Positions 34,236 through 46,119 of a stretch of 64,000 bases of DNA are shown one piece after another. The position numbers were made by a program, and so were the translations under genes. The stretch spans positions 78,834,205 to 78,898,204 of the forward strand of contig JAYGXS010000003.1 of the NCBI GenBank assembly GCA_036362985.1, in the 5' to 3' direction. Position 1 is the stretch's first letter. Each line of letters starts with the position of its first letter. Origin of the DNA: Ligula intestinalis. Taxonomy: Eukaryota > Platyhelminthes > Cestoda > Diphyllobothriidea > Diphyllobothriidae. The notes beneath the pieces were generated by a model. The model was not told where the DNA came from. It searched no databases and saw only the letters and a program-made list of their open reading frames with translations.

Positions 34236-35577
34236 TTTGTTCATTCGGTGATACGTTTGTCCATGTATCAATTTGGATGAAAAGAAAAGAAGGGAAATCT
34301 ATTTCTTAAACAAAATAAGTTGCATTTAATCCAGTTCGTCGGCGTGAGACTTGATTTAATTTGTTTTTAAATGTTCGTAAGGGCGTGTGCAGGATGTGAA
34401 AGGGGCCAAAGGCAGTGCTGACACGCGCCTTTGAAAACTCCCGCTGGGTGACTTTGATTCACTGGAAAGGACGGACCAGGTCGAGCATTGCGAACAGAGG
34501 CTTGTCGCATAACTCATCAGCAAGATCCAAAGACACCGGAAAGTATCATCAGTAATATGTTTGTTTAGAATAATTGATTGTAAGTTTCATTCTCTGGTTC
34601 GCATGGGCATACGATGGGCGCATCTGCGACACAGTGACCACCGCAGTCATCTCCCCGTGTGACCATTAGGATATTGAACAACCGCGATGGCCTCCTCCTG
34701 ACATGATCCAAACACTTTCAGCAGCAAGACATCCGATTAACATTTTCCCTTCGACCCCAGCCCCCCACAGGCGACAGTTTTTCTCCTTAAAATCCCACAA
34801 ATGGCATTCAAAACTGGACTTATGAATGATGCCTAAGGAGTTTTTTACTATCTGCCCCACTACCGGAGTTCCATTACTGGAAACACCACATATTCTGCGT
34901 GATAGTTATGTACAAAGAGAGAGTTCAAAGGTATTTACCTATATTTCCCTAATAAAACTGAACTGAACTGAACGAATGGTGTCGTCTGTCAAGCCCCTGT
35001 AGTCACTGAAGTGACGTCAATTGCAATTGGCGTGCTTTGGGAGCATGTGAAGGGGCAAGGCTGATGTCTGAAAATAGAAATTTATTTATTCTCTATTAAA
35101 AATGGCCATAGGCCAATCGAATTTCAGAAATCATCAGGTTCTCAAGATGTGTATGGTGGTGTGGATCATGAGAAGCAATACGTATGCCGTCTTGTCACCC
35201 ATTAGAGTTTCATGGTAATTCTGCATCCTCTTCCGACCGGTTCGTTGTGGGATCCGCTTCGCTTGCCTTTCGTACGTTTGGTAAGGATTCGTTCTGGTTG
35301 CTGCCCACATAATAGCGCAAGCCGTATTAGGCTATTGACAAGTATAGGTGCCTGTTGACAGAGTAAGCATCTAAGTGTTACGCCTTGAGCGTCAGCCTAT
35401 CGGTTTTCGGGGATCCTTGAGCTACGATGGTCGTCATGGCGACCAACAGTCGTATGGCGATTGAAAATGTGCACTTTTATTTCAATATCTTCCCATGTTT
35501 ATAAACAATATGACATTATAGCGTCATCCTTAGCCTGAAGTCCACTTATTCTCCCATTTTTTCTAATATTTCGTAGG
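34236..35577. other. Intergenic DNA with a retroelement-like tail
   Basis: The phrase AATAAAACTGAACTGAACTG at about 34951-34975 looks like the polyadenylation signal plus short microsatellite tail of a LINE or SINE, but the body upstream (34440-34940) is not recognisable to me. The rest shows nothing. Confidence 0.35.
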
Positions 35578-35579
35578 TT

Positions 35580-35666
35580 ATGGATAAATTTGCGGACATC
35601 CCATTTGCGGATGATATCGAGGAGCATCCTGGGCCATCATCCCCTAATACAGAGGAAAATGGCGAA
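35580..35666 (+). CDS. XK-related-like membrane protein, exon 1
   Basis: ATG at 35580 opens 29 codons of an acidic N terminus (MDKFADIPFADDIEEHPG...), ending at GAA|GTAAGT, a strong phase-0 donor. The ATG lies only two bases after a good acceptor, TTTCTAATATTTCGTAG, so the first nucleotides may be joined to an upstream non-coding exon or to a trans-spliced leader, which flatworms use. Exons 2 (35996-36250) and 3 (40925-41085) continue in phase. Confidence 0.5.
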
Positions 35667-35995
35667 GTAAGTACATGATATTTCCTTGATAAATATTCAA
35701 GGAAAATGCATTATTGTTGACATCACTAGCGTATACGTAAATTCTGACTCAATTGATCAATCTCAGGTCAGGTAAGGACATGACAAGGTTTATTTGTAGC
35801 ATGTATCCTTAGGCTTACGAATATCAACTTTTCATAGGTAGTTGAACATCTCTGCAACCTTCATCTCTGTTTTAGATTATCCTAGGTGTGACAATTGACT
35901 TCCTAGGCGGAACAGATTCTAAAACCTAGATTTAAAATATTACCTCCGGAGATATAAATAATTAAATCTTAAAGAATTCACCTTTGCATTTTTAG

Positions 35996-36250
35996 GAAAT
36001 CGAGAGGTTGTCGAGTAGAATAGCTACGGACACATCCAAATGGCCTGCTCAGCAGCTGCCCGGGGATGACAAACCTGATGACCATGCTGAAAACTGCAAT
36101 GTGGGAGTGGGTTTTCGCACTTTATTAATACATCTTATAAAATACCTGCCGTATGGATACCGTGTGATGCTCGTTGCTCTGTTGGGACAACTACTGCACA
36201 TTGTTGACCTCGTCCTGGATATATGCGTAACCGTTAACTTCTTCATCAAG
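35996..36250 (+). CDS. XK-related-like membrane protein, exon 2
   Basis: The acceptor TTTGCATTTTTAG and the donor AAG|GTATAC frame 85 in-phase codons (phase 0 on both sides). The first 45 residues are polar. The rest forms a transmembrane segment, including YGYRVMLVALLGQLLHIVDL, and then VLDICVTVNFFIK. The DLVLD spacing at the end of a helix followed by an aromatic-rich turn resembles the first membrane segments of the XKR family (XK/XKR8-type proteins, some of which are caspase-activated phospholipid scramblases). The assignment rests on pattern memory. I see no frameshift or stop. Confidence 0.55.
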
Positions 36251-37479
36251 GTATACATTCAATTTTTCATATTATCCAATTTATATTGGACAAATTAGTT
36301 GGTATGAATCATGCACCGTAAACCCGTTATTTTAAAACGTAGTATTAGACAGAAATTAGTGGCGACGTGGCGTTGTAACTTAACTTACTCTTAGCCGAAC
36401 AGATTATTCTTCAGTTGACGGAGCAACCTCTAGGCCGCTTGTAAAGTTGTCAGTCTCTAAAGTATACAATTAAACTTCAGTTTCTCCTAAATGTTTAACT
36501 TCCTATAGATTTCATAGAAATTGTGCACAAATGCGGCATCCATTCGACTGCTACTTCATTTGTACGAATTCCGTGTCCATACAAAAATATGCTGCAATTT
36601 AAAGGTTATTTGAGTTTTTTTATTTTTTGAACCAATTTAACCCCGACCACTGATGAATTAGCATTGGCAGGTCAGGTCAGATTTTATGAATGAATATGTA
36701 TGCAGATACCTTTGAACTCACTATTGGTTAAGAACAATTATGCATCGCATTTGTTTAACAGAACTTTTCAAAAGAGTGGCGTTGTCAGTAAATGGATCTG
36801 CGTGAAGAAAGGGCTGACAGTGTAAAAAGACGTAAGACATTATTTCAAAATTCTAGGGGTCTGACTGCACTTGGGGTGATTTCAAGGAGAAAAACTGTCG
36901 CATAAGAAAGTGCGGAGGGTTTATTCAAATCGGATGGCCTGTGCTGAGAGTGTTTGGAGCACATCAAGGAGAGCCCGTCGCAGTTTTTGAAATTGTCCTT
37001 AGGGTCGCACGACCAGAACATTGGGGAGAACGTCACCGAAAGTCGGAAGTCAGAGCGTCGTTAACCCTTGCTGATTACCGAGTGCACCGACCACGTGACA
37101 ACACGGACTGCAATTCTTATAAAGGGCAGCGTATAGTATATATTCTGGATACACATGTTACTGCAACTTGGTGAGTAGTACATTTTTATAACATATCATT
37201 ACTAGGCAATGTCCCTGACGTAGCCAAGACTAATTTCAGAGGACGCGGTGGCTCTAAAGTCTAACTTAATATTAAATATGACCGCAAGTGCGCCGCCAAA
37301 GTATTTCATGTGTTACCTAAAAAGACATTTTCAGGGCCACGTAGCATATCGGCGTTCGGGTTATGCGATTTTCCCTATTCGTATAAGGCGAAGTGTATAG
37401 TATTTACTCTATACAAGCAAATTACTGCAAATTAGCGACTAGCGTGCTCTCTATAGCATGCAATTAGTCAGCGATGCCC
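36251..37479. other. Intron 2 (5' part), no further feature
   Basis: This lies inside the large intron of the XKR-like gene. The frames at 36845-37174 do not resemble anything I know. Confidence 0.35.
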
Positions 37480-38130
37480 TCCCAACTCTGGCGGACTCTA
37501 CATCTATCGAATGATGTACGACATGATTACTTCGAGGTAGAGGTGGTAGATATTACACCTCGTTGATACTGTCCAGCGATTTCGTGAGTACCAGGTCTAA
37601 GCTGTTAAATGGCTGCCGCTCACGCACCCTATTGGAAAATAGAACATGATGAATGAGAGAGGCACTGACGTCAGGGCTAGTAAACACCAGTCGAATGCTT
37701 TCTCTAGAGCTCATGCGTGTATTGAACTCCACTCCATGAGCGGAGCATTGAAGTCTCCCATAATCAAGACGTCATGCCGCGTAGCTAATATTGCTAACTC
37801 CTCTAGGATACCAGTGTCAGCCTTGGGATCACTCTTTGTTTGATGGTAGATGGTCAGAACTTCCAGGCAGTGTGATTTCGGTACCTTTGTTGTAAGCCGA
37901 GTAGCCCCGGTACTGCAATGGCACCTTTCTGTTTTTTTGGAGACTAGAAGTCCATGTTTTATGTAAATTATAAGTTCTTCTGCTTGGCGCCCTCTCCTAT
38001 TCCTAAATAACAAATTAAAACCCGTTACTGTCAATTCGCGATCACCCACGTTTGCAAACAACCAGGTTTCTGTAAAACAGATAATGTAGGGATTATTGTT
38101 ATATACCTATGCATTTTCAGTTCGCCTGGC
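37480..38130 (-). pseudogene. CR1-like LINE endonuclease domain fragment (intronic)
   Basis: On the minus strand the order is YIICFTETWL (about 38110), FRNRRGR, DVLIMGDFNAPLMEW (about 37740) and, after a frame change, NSLDLVLTKSLDS and LPPLPRSNHVV. These are the standard apurinic endonuclease (EEP fold) motifs of CR1 LINEs, with TETWL and GDFNAP carrying the metal-binding residues. No reverse-transcriptase part follows. It is antisense to the host gene and sits in its second intron. Confidence 0.75.
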
Positions 38131-39272
38131 TTGGGCAGTAGACTCTGTGTGATTGTGTAGATAAATTTCAGTGACATATTTTGGTGGTATGTGTATCAGT
38201 CGATATGAACCTCGTTTGACTGCGCCTCTGGCAGTCATGCTCAAACCGTTGTTTGAAGTATTATTTATTCTTTTAAGACCTAAATATTCAAGTGTATAAT
38301 GTTCCCGTTCGAGAGTGCCTAGCTGGTCTCGCCATCCTTTACTCTCGGATGTAATTATATCGCAAGTTCCCTGCGTTTTGCCGTTCTGCTTGGGAGCAGT
38401 CTGGCTGAGAAAAAATTCTTTATGCGTGTGGTAACGATGCTTGTTTTGATAGGATCATTTTATCGTGTTCCCTATTTTGCATCGTATTTTTTAAAGGTCA
38501 TGTTCGCGGCGTACCTGCAGTATTTTCAGTGCTTTTCCCGATCTGAAATGATTACATAATTCGAAATTCTAAACTTGGCTGTACCAACTCGTTTATGACA
38601 CAATTAAAGGCACATATTTCGTCCTTGTCTTGGTTTGAATCGAATGAACTAGATTCTTCCTAGCCCTGAACAACTATACAATGTAATTGCCCCTGTGTGT
38701 GTTGGAACTCTTCTTTTTACAGTTTTTGCCACCTTGTGCTCTGTGAGCCTCGATGGCCGATGTAGAAGGCTCCCCAACATGAGCCGCATTGCTGTTGCTA
38801 TGCGCATTCGGGAAGTCAGGCCGTTCATTGTTGCACACCATTTCGGTGGTGTGCACGTTGTCAACTTTGTCTCAGAACGCGTGCCTCTGGTCGTGACCTC
38901 AGGCTGACAGAGACGGATGGTTCCACAGTATAGGTCTCGCAGCTGTAGCTATTTGTGTTCCTGAGGCCAGGCGCTTCATTGTAGAACGCCATTTCGGTGC
39001 TGGTTCCGTTCTCAAAACGAGTTTTAGAATATGATTTTTCTTCGAACATATTCTGCCGCATCGCATTCGTGTTTTTGTGGGCCTTGCCTAAAAGTTTTTA
39101 AATGTTTCACTTCTTTCTGATTAACCTGAACATAGTGGCTAGATTATTGAACTTAAAAGCTAGATCATGACATCTGTCGCCAAGGGATCCCGCGTGCCTC
39201 GATCCCATCCAACTAATAACGATTTAAGCTCACCCTAACTGTTTGAGATCGCATTAACGCTTTTAGGTCGTC
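38131..39272. other. Intronic DNA upstream of the LINE fragment
   Basis: Part of 38140-38500 may be the 5' end of the same LINE in antisense, but I cannot name motifs. CCATTTCGGTG(G/C)TG occurs twice (38839 and 38989), hinting at a small local duplication. No gene is supported. Confidence 0.3.
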
Positions 39273-39428
39273 CTAATGCTTTGAGATCGCCCTTGTGTGT
39301 AGGTTTTTAGCATACTGCAGTGGCAGTGGACCACGCTGTATGCATCCGTAAATATGAAATAACAATGCTATAGCAGTAGTCGTTTCCCAAATTTTAAAAC
39401 GGACTAATTGCAAACACTTAAGAGTTTT

Positions 39429-39567
39429 TTTAGGCGTTTCCGGCAGAAACATTGGGACTTGCATGATACGTATTTCGACCTTATTAGGTCTCATGAGATG
39501 CAGATACCCAACTGCACTTTAGCCGCGGAAATTGCTGCCACACCCGAGATTCGAACCCACGTCACTC
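39429..39567 (-). repeat. tRNA-derived SINE, minus-oriented arm
   Basis: On the minus strand: GTGGGTTCGAATCTCGGGTG (B box), then GTGGCAGCAATTTCCGCGGC and a body ending GTTTCTGCCGGAAACG. It is the mirror image of 39643-39782. The A-box half is missing. Confidence 0.7.
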
Positions 39568-39598
39568 TTGTCACTCCCGATAAACAACCGGCAAAACA

Positions 39599-39792
39599 CC
39601 GAGCCCGATAGCTCAGGGGTCAGGGCGTTCGCCCCTGACCAGAGTGACGCGGGTTCAAATCTCGGGTGTGGCAGCAATTTCCGCGGCTACACTGGAGTTG
39701 GGCATCTGCATCTGATGAGACCTAATAAGGTCGAAATACGTATCATGCAAGTCCCAATGTTTCTGCCAGAAATGCCTAAAATAACTATGTAA
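39599..39792 (+). repeat. tRNA-derived SINE, plus-oriented arm
   Basis: A tRNA-like head spans about 39599-39671, with A-box TAGCTCAGGGG (39609-39619) and B-box GGTTCAAATC (39652-39661). The tRNA-like end GTGTGGCA is followed by a body shared with the minus arm. The acceptor stem does not pair and the anticodon arm has become a longer hairpin (GGTCAGGG...CCCCTGACC, 39618-39640), so it is a SINE head and not a working tRNA gene. The two arms face each other across a spacer of about 75 bases in intron 2 of the XKR-like gene. Confidence 0.7.
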
Positions 39793-40924
39793 CTAAAAAA
39801 CAGTAAATAATATATGCATAGTCATGTGGCAAACGGCTGTGTGACTCATACCCTCGCATGACAGCTGAAAAGCTTTAAATACCAGGTCAGGTGTGCCTGT
39901 TCTAATTCTAACTTAAGAGTAAGTGTAACGTGCTCTTTGAATATACTAATTGGAGAAGAAGTATTATCCTCCAAATATATAGAAGGATAAAGATTGTGCC
40001 TCCTTTTAGAAAAAAAGGAAACTTGAATTCGCATGTGTGCGTAAAATGAATGAAAATGATAGAGAATATATAAGCAGGAATTTCTATGAATTTCATTTTT
40101 CATTGGAGCCGTCAACAAATGAACTCAACATAGCCATTTTGTTTTTATTGGGCTATTGCCGTTTTAGCAACGTGGTATCTTTCGAATACGTGAAGATGTT
40201 TTATGCCATTTGTGTAAAGAGAAAACAAATATGTGAATTTCGTAGTTTAAATGTTCATCAACCGAAGAATCTACCATTAGGAGCATAAATATTTAGTATG
40301 AGGAAGTTGTATTGAGTATTTCTAATCCGCAAGGAGCATAGTTTGCGTAAAAAAAAAGCATTGATCTCTGTCAGATTGAGCAAAGGCACGAGGATTGAGA
40401 ATTCAACCTTTTTAGCAAACCAATATTGCAGACAGGACACAATCACGTTACGATGCGGTTAAATTATCTTATATCTATTTTTCAAACAAAAAATTAACAT
40501 GATGCATGAACTTAATCCTTATGCAAGCAGAAGCATAACTAAAAGCTTCGCCGTGTTGTCTTAGCCTGTTGTAATTCCTGAATGGGCAAGAGCTTAAAAT
40601 AACCATTAATCATAGTCGAGTTGCGTTATTTGAAAGGCGCTTCAGCAAGTTATTTCATATTGAATGCTCAAATAACTCCAATGGGTACCATGAAAGGTTG
40701 TGCGGGCCTCTGTGCCCCAAGATAGACGGAATTGGCAGCTGACGACAAGCGGTACTAGTAGGAATTGTTTCACTTACATGACCTAGCAGCCAAACTCCGA
40801 AGGCATAAATAAACTGAAAATTGATCCAAATTCCAAAGCAAAACTCCGATCCCAAAAGATACATTTAGAGTCACATCCCTAGCATCCTGCTGTCTACTAA
40901 CGTTTAATTATTTTATCTTGGCAG
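39793..40924. other. Intron 2 (3' part), no further feature
   Basis: No element is recognised. The plus-strand frame at 40037-40288 has no splice support and an AT-driven composition. Confidence 0.35.
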
Positions 40925-41085
40925 GGCAAACATATTTTAACGATATTAAGCACTGTCTTCATTGTCATACCCTACCTTTGCAACATTTTCCTGAGTTTGC
41001 TTGGATATCGGATCCTTTCAAAAAATCAGAGGATGTCATGCGCAATCAAAGCCTTGCACATCTTCCCAGTTGTGCCGGCCCTTTG
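40925..41085 (+). CDS. XK-related-like membrane protein, exon 3
   Basis: After a 4.67-kb intron, the acceptor TTTTATCTTGGCAG is followed by 53 codons plus two bases, ending at TTTG|GTAAGT. The exon is in phase with exon 2 (phase 0) and leaves phase 2. It encodes a hydrophobic helix (ILTILSTVFIVIPYLCNIFL) and SLLGYRILSKNQRMSC...HIFPVVPAL. A helix with a conserved proline and a following basic loop is where XKR proteins continue. A phase-compatible acceptor at 41751/41752 would add 23 codons before a stop, but it is not convincing. Later exons may lie beyond the PLE insertion. Confidence 0.55.
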
Positions 41086-42147
41086 GTAAGTGTGGACTGC
41101 ACTCTTGAAGCAAACTTCTTTTCCGGCAAGCAGTTTGACCACGCAACATGCAACAATTAAGATTTTTGGTATAGTTAGTTCATTGATTCTTCTGTATTTT
41201 TTGTAAGTGTCATCAATACCATAATTGTATATATTAAACAAATGCATAGCTCACGGCAAATGAAAGAACACATAAATGCTGGATAAACGCTTAACACCCC
41301 CATCGGTAGAGCTTATATTTGGTTGCCTCCTGTCTTATTTATATGCTTATACAACTCATACCTCAACGAGTTCTAGCTCAACAGATAATAGTTATCTGTT
41401 TGTGAGCACTAGACGCTCAATATCGTATGAATAAGCTGGGGATAGGCCACAATGATCCATCGCTGGAGACGACAGTAACAATCTAACAAGGCGGCATTTG
41501 CGAGAGGTCACAGCTAGTCAGCGAATAATGGCAATGTCTACCCTGATGACTTTTTACTACGGTATTTACTGTTGTTATACTTATAAGCGCTATGTGGTAC
41601 AATTGTGAGAGGAGATGAAGCACAGCAGATCTCTGACCAAGAGTAAATAACATCGGTTAGGATGGTGCTTCTATATCCAGGCCGTGGACGCATTCAATCT
41701 GTGTACTTTGACACGTTTTTAAGGTGGTAATTTGTTGTCTGTTTTTCATAGCAATGCAACCAAAAAATACAGACATGATTTACATCGTCACATTTGGAAT
41801 TGGCATGAGAGGCCTAGATTCTAGTCCTGTTTACTTTATTGATCCCCACCAACAACTGGACGCGCTGTTTGCGAATGGTACAGCAAAGGCACGATGGAGA
41901 ACAATCGTTGAGCGTAACTGTTCAAAATATTACAAATTGACTCGAAACTTATCGCCCTAACAATTGCGTTTTTTGCATTTCTGATTCACGGTAAAGTGAC
42001 AGACAACGAACTCCCGATATATTTTAATTGATAAAGGCATAATTGCTGATTTTCCCTCCTTAAACCTTGCCACACTCTTCTTTCTGTTTCCACCAGAAAT
42101 GAAATTTTGGGTGTAGACACACAAACATTAGAAACCATTATTACTTA
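41086..42147. other. DNA downstream of exon 3
   Basis: The only notable signal is a good acceptor (GTCTGTTTTTCATAG, ending at 41751). A 79-codon plus frame (41724-41960) crosses it, but not in the phase required by exon 3. Confidence 0.3.
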
Positions 42148-42375
42148 CTTCGAATACTCCAATGCAGCTGTTTTGAAAAACTGGGATAACGTTTGTGTAT
42201 TCACATCCCAGTTAGTAAGCTGCTCGTAGATCAATGCGGCCAACGTGAAAAGTCTCAAAATGTTAGTGTCAAGCGATAGGTAAGAGCACAGGCCTTGGCA
42301 AAGGCCATCAACTGCCGAGAATTTACGCAAGTGGATGACAACTATTGACAACCTTCGTGTAAAGTTCCATATCAT
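42148..42375 (-). CDS. Candidate exon on the minus strand, unknown protein
   Basis: The minus strand is open from about 42375, reading ...SAVDGLCQGLCSYLSLDTNI and LRLFTLAALIYEQLTN, to LEYS-AA|GTAAGT, a consensus donor near 42148. An acceptor-like CTCGGCAG precedes TTGATGG at about 42316, so the exon may be shorter. A second protein-like minus segment lies at 43284-43084 (NMSFMIAINNYIYTYY). Together they could belong to a gene antisense to the XKR-like gene. I recognise no family. Confidence 0.25.
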
Positions 42376-44241
42376 CCAATCTCCGTCTAACTAACCTGTG
42401 ATGTCATCCCCGCGAAAAACGCGCAGCTGGCTCTTTGCTGAGTGCACGGTATAAGGACCCAAATAATGCATTGGTCGAGGTCCGGGTTTTATCCACAAGC
42501 ATATCAGAAGTAGCTTGTGCAAAAAATGTGCAGACTACTGTTTTCTTGTTGGCAAAAATTTGTACCTTTTACAAAGCTGATCTATAGACTAAAGTTACCT
42601 GTGTCTATATAGTTTAACAATTCTTCAACTGAACAAATAACGGACAAACAGACAACTAAAATAGGCGGTCTGACTCATGATCTCCAATGATTTTTACCCG
42701 TTAACCATATGGCTTAAACGCAGCCTAAACTCCGGCCCCCAACCTGTTACAGCAATAAAGGTACGGTTGTTCTTCACAAAAGGGCAAACTGTGATTTAGA
42801 AAATGTTATTATGTTGCTTAGGAATGCCATCTTCTTAGGCAAAAGGGAAAATTCCGAAAAGTGGAAATCAGTCGTTGTAGGTACACGTCCATTTTGACTG
42901 AAAGGCAAGCCATTTCATGGGAAATGCCCAAATAGATAAAACAGCAGAAATAGATATGCTTTCATATAACTAACAATGTAGTGCATGCCGCTTATAGACC
43001 TACAAAAAATTTATACTATGTGTCCCAACAACGTTTCACCAAAATTGATAATTGCTTCTTTCCTTTTGTACATTGCTTGAGTTTCACTCTGACAAAAACA
43101 AACAGATTTTAGCTAGATTTCGCCAATTAACATATTTCATAAGCTCAGATGCAGACATGTCAGCCAGTGAATAATAAGTATAAATGTAATTGTTGATTGC
43201 AATCATAAAAGACATATTTTCTTCGGCCCTATTAATTTGTAATACTTCTTGAAATCGATTAGAATGAAGTTCAAAAGATTTCAAATGGTAATCACTTTTT
43301 TACAATTTTCGGTGGCTTTAGTCGATGGGCCATAATTAAGTAATATAATATCCCTGCTTACCAAAACCTTCAAAAGTTTTCTTATAACAATAATTTACCT
43401 AATAAAGAGTGTTTAAGTATTCTGTCTTACGCAGCTATCTACTTGGGTTATGGTTTTATAATCACCCAAACATGTTTAGTTATTGCCAAGGACACCAAAC
43501 GTTCACAAGCAAAACCGCAAATTAATAAAATTAAGGTCAATCAAGCAGCTTTCTATAACCACCTGCTTCTTGAAAAAACCGCTTTACTTACATATTTTGG
43601 CGTCGAACGTCTGTGCACTTTACAAGTTTGTAGAATAGGTCACTATACAAAATAGAAGACTTTGGCTAGTTCTTAGAGTTGTCTAGAAGAAGGCTTTACA
43701 TATTTTGCAAAAAATGGAAGAACCAACTATTCTATGCGTTTCATAGCATTTTTCGATACATTTGTTTACTTCTTGGCTCAACTGTTAGATAATAGGTGAA
43801 TAGGAGATACAGCATATCCACGATGTTTCTGGGAAAAATAATAATCCTCTGTTTATTCCGTTTCGATTACTTATATTCGGTTATTCCAACCTATAGACAG
43901 AAAATATTATGATTTATTCTGTACTTGGCTGGGCAGAGAGGAATGGCCGCACATTTCGGGTGCTTGTAAATACGATAAATTAAGCGAGTTATTTTTGATG
44001 AGTTAAAACAGATGGCAGCCTTATAAGTTTAGCGTTCAGTGGTAGGACAAAAAGAGTAAGATATTTGCAAAATAGGGTTCTCACACAATGTCCACCTTCT
44101 TCAATTTCAGGAACGCAAGTGTTTCGTACTGTGTTCTTTGCTTGGATTTAATATACTTTACCGCAAGCCAACACAATGAGCAAAAGTAAACACTATAAAT
44201 ATTTGTTACCAACTACTTCAAATGTTGATCTTCACGCTTAA
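42376..44241. other. Intergenic or intronic DNA
   Basis: Apart from the candidate minus-strand segment at 43084-43284 and a plus frame (43443-43655) behind an acceptor-like CTGTCTTACGCAG (ending at 43434), nothing is recognisable. The plus frame has no family match that I know. Confidence 0.3.
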
Positions 44242-46119
44242 TTGGGTGTACAATTCACTATATTTTTGATAACGGGAACGCCAATTGTCATGGGCATGCA
44301 AAAGCATAGATGCTTGGACCCAAACACTCTGCCAAAATGCCTCTCCTACAAATCTCCTGTCAACACCGAGCTAGGTAGACGAACGGCCCTGCAAAACGGA
44401 CGCAGAATGATTCGAGTGCTAATCCAGGACTGTCACCTACGTTTGCGCAAGTACAACGCAGCAATCGAAGAGGAACAAGCCAAATGCTCAACAATCCTCG
44501 GAGAAGTGCTGACAAATGATCTTCATCATACAATATCTTTCAACGCCAGACGCATTTGCGATGCACGTGACGCCAAACTGACGCAGAAATTTGCCACATT
44601 AAGCGAAAAGAATGCCAACCTCTGCCATACCAATACCGTACACAATCTATCCTCCAAACAACTGACAGCAGAGCAGACAAGAGTCCTGGGCTATGACGCT
44701 TGCTTCAATACCATGGATGCCGATCCGGTCGACTTCATTGCGGCTGCAGAATCCATCATTCGTGAGGCTCCAATTCCAGAAGAAAGCCGAAATCTCCTAC
44801 GACATCGAATATCCTCCATACTGATGTCCCACAAAAAACACAAGACGCTCTCAAAAACAGAAAGCGAGGCACTACAGACACTAAAGGCCGACAAAAACAT
44901 TGTCATACTACCAGCCGACAAAGGGCGATCGACGGTCATTCTAGACAAGGAGGACTACGTCAACAAAGTCGAGACCCTTTTAGGAGATAGGACTGCCTAC
45001 GTACCTCGGGAAGGTGACGCGATGAAGAGGCTAATAAACAGCATCAACAAAGATCTGACGAGCCTTCGGAAGTCAAACACCATAACAGAGTTTGAATGGC
45101 AAAAGGTAAAACTGAAGGATGCCGCGCTCCTAAGATTCTATGGCCTTCCAAAGGTTCACAAACCAGGAATCCCCCTACGACCGATCGTTTCCCTCAGAGG
45201 CACCCCAATATTTGGTCTAGCCAAGTGGTTGTTTCAGCGTCTCAAATTTCTTACCCAGGGCTCTGCAACGACCATCAGCACAGCTGAACAATTCATCCAA
45301 AAGCTACAGGGTATCCAACTAACATCTGACGAAGTGATGGTATCTTTCGATGTGACCTCACTTTTCACCTCAATACCAAAACATCTTGCGGTTGAGACCA
45401 TCCAAACCTTGTTAGAAGAGAAGTACAACGAGACGGACTCAAAGCTCAAAATAGAGCATCTTATTGGACTCCTGAAACACTGTTTGAGCACCTTTTTCAC
45501 CTTCAGTGGAACGGTGTATGAACAAGTAAAAGGTACACCAATGGGGTCCCCCTTATCTGGCCTGATCGCCGAAGCAGTACTACAACGACTGGAGGCACTG
45601 GCTTTCGAACATTATCGTCCGCGATTGTGGGTTCGGTATGTTGATGACACGTTTGTCATCATTCATCGAGACAAGATTGAGGATTTCACAAACAATCTGA
45701 ACTCGATCTTCCCCGACATTTAGTTCACGATGGAGGAAGAAAAAGATAGCCAGTTGCCGTTCCTCGACGTGCTGGTGTGCAGAAAAGACGCTGGGGAACT
45801 CAAAACAACAGTTTACAGGAAGGCGACGAATACCTTTCACATCCTGAGTTACCTCAGCAACCATCCCGTCTCGCACAAGCGTAGCTGCGTGCGAACGCTC
45901 TATCGTCGTGTAGAAACTCACTGCAGCGAACCAGCCGACAAAGAGGCCGAGGTCCAGTATCTCAAGAAACTCTTCACAATGAATGGCTATCCTGGCGCCT
46001 TCGTCAAAAAATGCAGGCGACGAGCCAAACGAAGAAAACAACAAGACAACCAGAACCAACACGCTGGCGAGCAATACCGTATATTGCTGGTGTTTCTGAA
46101 GAATTCGCTCGACTGGTGA
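44242..46119 (+). pseudogene. PLE reverse transcriptase, one nonsense codon
   Basis: The frame opens after a stop at 44239 with TTG; the first ATG is at 44290. Landmarks by residue (counted from 44242): coiled N-terminal region 40-160; VILPADKGRSTVILDKEDY near 220; FYGLPKVHKPGIPLRPIVS near 300; SFDVTSLFTSIP near 370; YEQVKGTPMGSPLSGLIAEA near 430; VRYVDDTFVI near 465 (YVDD codons at 45637-45648). These are the fingers, palm and catalytic aspartates of a PLE reverse transcriptase, which copies element RNA by target priming. TAG at 45721-45723 interrupts the frame, which resumes immediately (MEEEKDSQLPFLDVLVCRKD, thumb) to a TGA at 46117. The stop could have arisen by a single C-to-T change. 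Confidence 0.9.

Noticed and set aside
39599..39671. Possible functional tRNA gene
   Set aside because: Boxes A and B are good but the acceptor stem does not pair and the anticodon arm is an extended hairpin; the SINE body follows directly.
41724..41960. 79-codon frame after an acceptor-like site as exon 4 of the XKR-like gene
   Set aside because: Its phase (needs one upstream base) does not match the two bases left by exon 3.
44691..44948. Minus frame inside the PLE reverse transcriptase
   Set aside because: Shadow of the plus-strand coding frame, as are 45234-45500, 45580-46161 and 45987-46370.
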